Of a stretch of DNA of 64,000 bases, positions 57,138-64,000 are shown piece by piece. The notes beneath the pieces are model-generated. The model saw only the letters and a list, made by a program, of their open reading frames with translations, searched no databases and was not told the origin of the DNA. Position 1 is the stretch's first letter; every line of letters begins with the position of its first letter. A program made the position numbers and the translations under genes. The stretch covers positions 3,732,010-3,796,009 of the forward strand of contig CM021313.1 of NCBI GenBank assembly GCA_010645155.1. The letters are read 5' to 3'. Source of the DNA: Tigriopus japonicus (taxonomy: Eukaryota > Arthropoda > Copepoda > Harpacticoida > Harpacticidae).

Positions 57138-57480
57138 ACACTGCGTTTCAAATTATTAGCACCACAGATTTTTGCTGATTTCAGCATCCCAAGTTAAGAT
57201 AAGGTACTGAAATTTGTGTTGCACAAGATTTATGATTCAACATCTTTTGTCACAACCTTTCACAAGTGTGGACCCAACAAATGGTGGAATCTTTACTTAT
57301 TCTCAGTTTTTATGTGACATTTAAACCTACGATGCCTCTCTTTGCCCCTTGCCACCCATCCTTTGCTCCAATCATGTGGTTCATCCAGGGTAATTTTCAA
57401 CTCATTAGTGCAGATGACTTGATTCATAGGAGTCTTCATGCGCTTCTTGGTTCATTTCTACCACAATAGCTCAGGCCAAG
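57138..57480 (-). pseudogene. Tc1/mariner transposase fragment
   Basis: The minus strand reads VICTNELKITLDEPHDWSKG and WVARGKERHRRFK, the typical first-catalytic-Asp region of one mariner group, here with Asn in place of the usual Asp (TNE). It then decays toward KSAKICGANN next to tgcgtttcaaattattag, which looks like a mariner end. The other end and the rest of the protein were not found. Confidence 0.6.
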
Positions 57481-58033
57481 GGTGAGGAGAGACTTTTTTG
57501 AGCTGAAACATGCTGGATAGGGAAAATTCATGATAGAGCATGAGCAAATTGTGATACATCTGTGGAAATTTGAGTCAAAGAATGCCATGTGCAAACAATG
57601 TTACCACAAAAGTTTCAGCAAGTTATCCCAATTTGAGATGCTTTATTAGCAAATAAATTACTTGCTCTTGATATCTGTGACCAGGATAATTTGTGCAGTT
57701 TCAGCAACACAGATCTGCACAAAGTAAAGGTTTAGAGAAAAAAATATATCTCAAGATCTTATCGAAGACTTAAGAAAAGATGTCTTTTGAGCCAAGTCTC
57801 CTCGCACGCGGGTTCTGCTTAAGCTTATCTAAAGCGTCTACTTTGTATCTCAGGCCAAGGAACCTACTCGTTCAAGCCCAGGCATTTTCTTTACTACTCA
57901 AAAGGAGCCTCTCTAACACAACAGAACAAGACTTGGCCACCCTGAAGTTATGCTTGTGCTTTGCCAACCCCTTCTTTTCCGTACGCACGCTCGGTCCTGG
58001 CTCGGTCTCCAATACTAGAACTTGACTGTCATC
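57481..58033. other. non-coding spacer, target of the hAT MITE
   Basis: No gene recognised. The sequence adjoining 58033 and that adjoining 58824 belonged together before the MITE inserted, so this may be more of the gypsy relict at 58.8-59.5 kb, but no protein signature could be confirmed. Confidence 0.35.
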
Positions 58034-58815
58034 CAGGGTTGGTCGGGGGGATTATCCCCTCCGAAAAGAGTCCCGTTTATCCCCCTTGGGATAAACGGGA
58101 TTTTCCTTCAAGAAGTAAAAGGGATAAACGGGATAAACGGGATTTTCCTACTTTTCAAGCTTTTTTCCTACTTTTCAAGCATTTTTTCTTACTCTTCAAG
58201 CATTTTTTCCTACCTCACAAGGAATTTTTCCTACGTTTCAAGCATTTCTTCCGTATATCTATAATTATTCACAAACTTCCCTAACACTATATTTCCCACA
58301 AAATCTAACTTTTTTCAAGTGAGAAGTCCCACACAAAAAAAAATTCCATTAGTACAATAGGTTTTTAGCTTTTATTTGTTTGTGTTTCCGACGTTAAAAC
58401 GCAGCTTCACAGCTGCAAGATTTCTTCAAGTTTATCACGTCTTATCAAGTACCGTCAAGATAAGCTTTTTGTAACATTTTTTATTCATTTAAAAAATATA
58501 AAAATTATTTCTGTTAGATATTGTAATAATATTTTATCAATATTTCTATCAAGCCTTTAGTTTGATCGGCTACTCTCAGGGATGCCAAAAAATATTCAAA
58601 AATGTCAAAATCGGAACAAAATTGGCTCTTTTTCGTTTATCCACCGGTTCATCCTGTTTATCCCCCCACTTATCCCGTTTATCCCCCCATTTATCCCATT
58701 TATCCCCCATTTATCCCGTTTATCCCCCCATTTATCCCGTTTTTCCCCCCATTTATCCCGTTTATCCCCAGGTAAAGGGGTTAAATCGAAAAAGTTGATC
58801 CCCCGACCAACCCTG
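58034..58815. mobile_element. hAT-type MITE with GTTTATCCC-rich interior
   Basis: Ends CAGGGTTGGTCGGGGGGAT and the complement of CAGGGTTGGTCGGGGGATCA, flanked by the exact 8-bp duplication CTGTCATC (58026-58033, 58816-58823). Inside, tttatccc motifs with g/c runs are arrayed at 58640-58770 and, inverted, as gggataaacggg at 58090-58145. A second array of tttcaagcattttttcctac lies at 58150-58245. No transposase. Confidence 0.85.
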
Positions 58816-58818
58816 CTG

Positions 58819-59465
58819 TCATCCCATAGGAAGGAAGTTTCTCTCTTGGTCACTTGATTTACGCCATGGTTCAGCAAGGTGGGAGAAGTCGTTGATGAAT
58901 TTGCGATAGTAACCACATTTGCCGAGGAAGGTTTGCACTTCCTTTAGATTGTTTGGAGTAGGCCAATGTTTAATGGTTTGTTCATTGCGGTCGTGAGGCA
59001 GCATGGCGTTGTGAGAAATCTTGAACCCAAGCCACTCCGTTTCTTTCACAAACAATTTTGATTTCTTAGGTGCAATTTTCAGGTTGGCCTTTTTTAGGGC
59101 CAGGACGAGGCGTGCGAATTCCCAGAGTCCACCACGGAAGTTTTTGCATCCTCTTAGGATGTCATCAAAGTAGGCTAAGATTTCTACATTTTCGAACAAA
59201 GGGCCTAGGACCTCCTTCATTGGCCTGGCGTAGACCGTTCCTGAGTTCTTGGGGCCAAACGGCATGCGGTTGTAGGCATAAAGCCCTTCAGTGGTTATCA
59301 TGGCTAATTTTTCATTGGACAACTCAGCCATTGGTACAGCCAGATAGGCGCCTGCTAAGTCTAGCATGATAAACATAGCGGCCTGAGGAAGCACATTGTT
59401 GGCCAACTGCTCTAGGTTGTGTGCCAACGGGAAAGCATCCCGTTTTGTGAAACGGGATGCAATCT
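58819..59465 (-). pseudogene. Ty3/gypsy reverse transcriptase fragment
   Basis: From about 59465 downward the minus strand reads SRFTKRDAFPLAHNLEQL, FIMLDLAGAYLAVPM and YNRMPFGPKNSGTVY. The catalytic YFDDIL is followed by LKIAPKKSKLFVKETEWLGF and VQTFLGKCGYYRKFI. This is a well-preserved gypsy polymerase segment lacking the rest of the element. It is cut at 58824 by the hAT-type MITE and truncated at 59465. Opposite in strand to the gypsy remnants at 54.5-56.9 kb, so a different insertion. Confidence 0.85.
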
Positions 59466-59842
59466 AATTATGTCATATTTTTTTCAAGGAGTTAACCTAA
59501 AATATTCAGCCCTACATATGACCTATTATTTGGCATTCTTGAGATTTACAGACCAATAAGGTAAAACTTTACTCTTATTGTACAAGGCACGGTAAGTAAT
59601 TTTTCCACCAAACTAACTTTTTTTACTTCCTGCTCCAAAAATATATTTACGAACAAGTTTAAGAGCATTAACATAAATAAAACAAGCCTTCCACGCTCAG
59701 ATACCCGCAGAATTGGAAAAAGGGAAAAATATAGGTTTCATTATTTTTCGTCCAGAGGCAATAAAGTTTACAGCATCAAGAGCTATTTTTAGCCAATTGT
59801 GTATTTAACAAAAAAAAGTTTGGACAACAATTAGGAACATTT

Positions 59843-60976
59843 TTATTCAATATGGTCACCGTTGGCCTTAATGACGGCGTCCAAGTGGCCGACAAAGGCC
59901 GAGCAGGCTTTGGCGACCTCGGCCGTGGAGAAGGAGGCCATGTTCCGCTTCACCGACGACTTCAGAGACGCCAGGCTGTTGTGGGGCATCTTGTTGACCT
60001 TCCTCCTCAACTCGGACCACAACTAGAAGTCGCATGGGTTGAGGTCAGGGCTGTTTGAAGGCCACTCGTCTTTCTTGACCACCACGTCAAATTTCAAAAA
60101 GTTCATGGAAACATTGGACACATGACACGGAGCAGAGTCCTGGATCCACATGAATTTGGTTCCTGGTGGGTACGAGGTTGCCAGCCAGGGCATAACGACC
60201 TTCCTTAGAAGCTCCACGTACCTGGCGGCGTTGAGCCTGAATTTGAGAGGGAAGACATGGGCTGGCATCACCTTCCCGTCGCTGCTGATGAGGCCAAAGA
60301 CCATAATCTTGGCAGGATTCTTTGTCTTCATGATGGGAGGCACAACGGTTCTGTTCTCGGCAAGCCATCGGTTGTTCTGGGGGTTGTACGTGCCATCCAC
60401 CGTGAAGATTGACTCATCTTCTCTCTTTTGGATTTTCGGTTTTCCATTGCCAGGACATCATTCGTTCGTTTCGTTATTTTTTTCTTATCCATATTATGCA
60501 AAACTGACGTCCTTGTGAAAAATACATTATTATTATTATTATCTGAGAAAAGTCTGACCGTCCTCGGATTGACCTTGCAGATTCTGCACAACTTCTTGCC
60601 CCTCTCAAGCCTGGTGGCCTTCATCTTCTCGGTAAGAAGTTGGCGTCTGCCTCTGACGTAGGAGGTCAAGTTCAGGTCCTCCTTGACGGCCCTGGCCACA
60701 GTCCTCTTGCTCACGGACCGCCTGGCTGCGTGGGCCGTTATGGACACAGCTGGGTTCGCCTCGATGGCTCTCCTCAGGCCCGCCAAGAACCTGGGGGTCC
60801 GCTTTTTTGCTCCGTGTGGGCCGCAGGGGGCGTGGCCTGTCCCCCGGCCAGACTGCAGCCTCTTCACGACCTCGTAGACGGTGGCCCTGGGGTACTTGGT
60901 TGACTTGATGATGGCTCTGGCGTCGTTGCCGGCCGAGAGCAATTCAGCAATCACGCTTTTGTTCCTGGGGCTTCAT
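59843..60976 (-). pseudogene. mariner transposase, copy 2, broken
   Basis: Same protein as at 34505-35496 (NDARAIIKSTKYPRATVYEV, IQDSAPCHVS, SPDLNPCDF), ending AVIKANGDHIE, a fuller C-terminus than copy 1. It keeps the KIMVFGLISS segment that is damaged in copy 1. Breaks: a small deletion just after the start, a 121-bp insertion at 60420, loss of a few bases near 60095, and the same TAG in place of Trp at 60023-60025. Confidence 0.85.
60420..60540. mobile_element. 121-bp insertion with (att)n tail inside mariner copy 2
   Basis: Absent from mariner copy 1. Flanked by atct on both sides (60416-60419 and 60541-60544) and ending in attattattatt. The tail is like that of the SINE at 33204-33449, so a short retroposed fragment is likely. 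Confidence 0.6.
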
Positions 60977-61226
60977 ATTTCCGGATTTAAACAAAAAAAA
61001 TTAACAAACATTCAAAACCGGTTTTTGGTCAAACCGGAAAAACGTGGGAAATAAAAACATTCCTCTTGCTTCAGGAGGTCATCCAAGTTTTGTCTGGATA
61101 CTTCTGCCCCTCCCCGAATGGAAATAAAAAGCAAATGATTTCCTCAGGCACTTTTTTCATGTCGATTTGCCTATTCTTGCGGCCAATTACTACTTTATGC
61201 ATTCAGTCTTTCCTTATTCCTTTCAG

Positions 61227-62463
61227 ATGGATACTCTTTGGCCGACTTGCAAATTGTCCTTGATGAAGACATTGCTCAATATGTCAATGAAAATAAGTTT
61301 ATCATTGTTACACATACTGATAGAGAACATGCCATAAAAGAAGTTGTGGATCTAGGAAAAGTGATGATTACTTCGAAATACCATGTTCTGAACAACGATC
61401 TTTATCTAGGCTATTTGAACAAACTACGGTAAGATTGGACATTGGAAACATTTGAATTCACTTTCTAGGATGTTTTAAGTAAACTTTCATGGTAAGTTGT
61501 GACAAAAGAAGATGACAAAGTCAACTTGAGGTTAAAATAACTTAAAAAGTAGAGGTGTATTTCTAACACTTTGATTTCGTAGTTTAAAGCATAACAACAA
61601 CCTTGTTTCTTCTATTGGACGTTTAAAGTAAGGATGTTTTTAGAGATTAGGTAGCCTAACTTGGGTGGATGAGTTGTCCTTGGAAACGAAATCAGTTTTA
61701 TGGCGAGTCTTTCAATTTCTAATAATTATATATATTAGGGACAGTCGGATATAAGGGACGAATTTTGGTGGTCCCGCCGGGTCCCTTATATCCGAAGTTG
61801 AATGTATTATTATAGTATATCTGAAACTGTTTTCTTGAAATGTTAATTGTACAATTTCATCACAAACGTAAAGCGTCACGGATGATTCTTGATATGGTCT
61901 GGGACTCTAGTTTTTAACAACCCTATTTGGAAGACCCCCTTTAGTATGGAAAAGTTGGTAAACCATTTCGCGCCATCATAGAGGAATACAGATTTTAGGC
62001 AATAGTTGGGTCAACCTAATTTGTGGCAATGAGTTGTTGATTCAAGGCGCTAATTTTCCTCCGGAATTCGTGATATCTCTTTCCCGGATCTCAGTAGCGC
62101 TCCCTGCACAAACAATCAAAGATTTGGAACAATTTGTTTTCTCCTTTTCCAGATTCACGGCTGTGCCAATGTTTTATGAGTTCAGAGATGATGGTCTGTT
62201 TTCAGGGAAAGGATTTCCTTGGACTGATTTATTCATGAATGACATGCTCCGTCTGCATGCGGGAGGAATTTTTAACAAACTCTTCACCGCAAATTTGACT
62301 GCCCAATGGCTTCAAATTCTTCAGCCCAGAAATCTCCCAGAAAGGAATTTGGAAAGAAGGCCTATTCATTTGCAGCAAGTTCTATTTTTTTTGTTTTTTT
62401 AGTTTGGAGGAATAATTTTTGCTTTTATAGTGTTTGCGTGGGAATGGATAAGAGGCAAAAAAT
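61227..62463 (+). CDS. ionotropic receptor / iGluR-like gene, 3' portion
   Basis: Probable exons: 61227-61428 (GYSLADLQIVLDEDIAQYVN and GKVMITSKYHVLNN), 61999-62378 (FYEFRDDGLFSGKGFPWTDL, GGIFNKLF, RRPIHLQQ) and 62403-62463 (FGGIIFAFIVFAWEWIRGKK, stop). The order of a DGLF..W..L motif, a PIxLxx block and one last membrane segment fits the ligand-binding lobe and final helix of ionotropic receptors. The exon 61227-61428 ends in phase 2 but 61999 requires phase 1, so an exon is missing or the gene is damaged. 62379-62402 is a 24-nt GT...AG segment with an in-frame TAG (see findings). Upstream exons are not visible; mariner copy 2 lies directly before it. Pseudogene remains possible. Confidence 0.5.
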
Positions 62464-63290
62464 AAATGTTCTATCAAAATCCAAGCTTAGTTAGATGGTT
62501 TGAGGAATTACCCACGATTGATGGAACATCTCAAAATCTTTTGCTGGGCCCACCCTCAAACCAAAATTTGTTTATCATTTCCCAGGCGCTAAGAAGTTTC
62601 GCAAATATACCTTTAAAACCGGAGAAAGCTCAGGCCCACACTCTGAAAAACGGCTTTTTTTGCTCTTCTCCTTACTTGCAAGATATTCAAACACAACTTG
62701 ACACTTACTAACCAAATTTGATTAAACCATGAACCACTGCATCCAGGACGGATTTCAAAAGTGGGTCCAATCGTTTGACTTAAATGTGACGCTTTTTTGA
62801 ATAGCATTTCACAATACAATATTTTAAAAAGTTTTTCACGGTGTTTCAAAGGGCTTTTTAGGTTTTGATCGAAATAGTCAAACACATCTTAGCATTTTTT
62901 GGACCCACTATTCAATGGGAAACAACAATACTTTATTGTGTTATATTAGTTTAGGTCCAGGGAAAAAGTAACTTACCTAAAAATAGATAAAAAATAACAC
63001 TTTTTGTAAAATAAATTAATCCATTTTTAGAGAACACTTAGTTAACGGTTGAATTCAAACTACATAAAACTACATTCATTTATAGTTGTGTTATTTGGGT
63101 TTGAATGGTCCATTTTTGACCCCAAAAAGCTAAAAAACGCTAGTTATATCAAAAAACAAATTCCCAAAGATTTCACATAGCTTTTCAATGTCATGAAAGA
63201 AAATGAAAATTCTGAATTTTGAAATATATGTCAAAATGACTCAAAATAATATAAAATAACACTTAAAATGCACGTAAAATAAGTTGTGCT
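62464..63290. repeat. repeat D, copy 2, and downstream spacer
   Basis: 62835-62890 and 63000-63290 match 35810-35867 and 38560-38850. This copy has no LTR element inside and so shows the approximate empty site (around acacatcttagc). 62464-62834 has a short open frame of unknown value. Confidence 0.6.
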
Positions 63291-63299
63291 TTCAACAAA

Positions 63300-64000
63300 A
63301 AATACAAAGAAACATGTCAGTATTGCAAAGGTCTTTGAGAAGATCATGAGGTCCAAGCTTGTTGAGTATTTGGAAGCTCATGATCCCAGGGCAGCATGGG
63401 TTTCGAGCCTATTTTAGTACAGTCACCCATTTTGTTGACCATATTGATCAGATCATTGAGGGGCTTGAAAGTCACGAGTCAGTTGATGTAGTCTATCTTG
63501 ACTTTGCCAAGGCCTTTGATAAGGTAGATCATGGTCTTTTGCTCGATCAACTCAAAGAGTTTGTGATCCTCCAGGGTATGGTTCGGAATTGGATTGGTAG
63601 TTTCATGAGTAATAAGAAGCAAATGGGTAATGATTGAAGGATCATGTAATGGCATGTATGATGTCAAGTCTGGTGTTAAACAAGGTTCAATCTTAGGTCC
63701 GCTCCTGTTTATTCTCTTTTTTGTTCTTTTTCAGAAGTTTAGAACAAAAGCCAGAATTTCTTCATATGCTGATGACACAAAATTAGTTTGTGGAAGGAAT
63801 GGCCAGGACTTGGACTCAAAATGTTTTGTTGAGGACTTGGAGAAAGTCTACTCTTGGGTTGGTGAGAGTAATATGGCATTGAACGGGATGAAATTCCGCA
63901 CAATGACGTATGGGGCGTCAAAATTAGATGTTCCGCTCAAAGACAATGGAGGTTGTGATATTGAGCAGGTATCGTCCATGAGGGATTTAGGAGTTGTCAT
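63300..64000 (+). pseudogene. LINE reverse transcriptase fragment, cut by window edge
   Basis: The plus strand reads PGQHGFRAYFSTVTHFVD, SVDVVYLDFAKAFDKVDHGL, KSGVKQGSILGPLLF, then the catalytic SYADDTKL and SMRDLGVV. At least two frame changes (near 63390 and 63635) break it. This is the polymerase domain of a Jockey/CR1-like LINE running out of the window, probably the same family as at 50.8 kb. Confidence 0.85.

Larger units (their letters stand above)
59768..61118 (-). mobile_element. mariner copy 2 (left end missing)
   Basis: Closely matches the mariner at 34364-35643 from ttacagcatcaagagc to ggatacttctgcccctcccc. The first ~40 bp with the left inverted repeat are absent, so it could not move by itself. 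It differs from copy 1 by a 121-bp insertion and small indels. Confidence 0.85.

Noticed and set aside
57780..58025. Plus-strand 81-residue frame as a gene
   Set aside because: No signature; it ends at the MITE target site and probably lies in transposon debris.

Overview
Organism: the window reads as AT-rich nuclear DNA of an arthropod, probably a crustacean such as a copepod. There are split genes with GT-AG introns, TATA boxes about 30 bp ahead of short 5' leaders, and a dense load of hAT, Tc1/mariner, Mutator-like (MULE), Merlin, LINE, LTR and tRNA-derived SINE sequences. A short array of the arthropod-type telomere motif (TTAGG) also occurs. Species cannot be fixed from sequence alone. 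No bacterial-type gene, rRNA, intact tRNA or CRISPR array was seen. Host genes: five genes, all on the + strand (A 1606-5219, B 8046-9543, C 14492-20334, D 28141-29315, E 50339-53254), look like one family of small secreted low-complexity proteins. Each has a first coding exon that is almost only a signal peptide and ends in phase 1. It is followed by an intron of roughly 0.9-5.6 kb and then one or more exons coding a disordered, compositionally extreme chain. B and D are clear paralogs (Lys-Gly block, Ser-Glu block, Lys-Gly block, acidic tail). C is Lys/Gly/Asn-rich, A is Arg/Asn/Lys-rich, and E is a Gly/Asn-rich chain of NGFRGN-type repeats. B, C and D share a TATA box and a 54-63 bp intron in the 5' leader. 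The chemistry (segregated polycation and acidic, possibly phosphorylated, blocks) suggests an extracellular matrix, cement, mucus or egg-coat material; that is inference. A sixth host gene at 61.2-62.5 kb looks like the 3' part of an ionotropic-receptor-type channel. Mobile DNA: 0-0.6 kb is a LINE fragment. Introns and spacers at 4.6-21.7 kb carry foldback elements, hAT-type MITEs and a PIF/Harbinger-like element. At 23-26.7 and 30.4-31.3 kb lie two copies of one repeat; the first is interrupted by a LINE and by a 1.9 kb hAT element with an exact 8-bp target duplication, and the second preserves the empty site. 31.3-39 kb holds a miniature LTR element, two mariners (one split by a SINE) and an LTR relict enclosing a Merlin transposase. 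39.7-46.0 kb is a full-length MULE with ~105 bp terminal inverted repeats and a 9-bp target duplication, sitting inside a tRNA-SINE. 46.5-61.1 kb holds more hAT MITEs, gypsy relicts and a second copy of the 34.4 kb mariner. A LINE runs off the right edge. Two patterns stand out beyond this inventory. In three unrelated transposase families (hAT, mariner, Merlin) a conserved tryptophan codon is TAG, and in hAT and mariner both copies share it. One small hAT element (53.7-54.3 kb) contains an inverted piece of its own transposase abutting a (CCTAA) telomere-type array.
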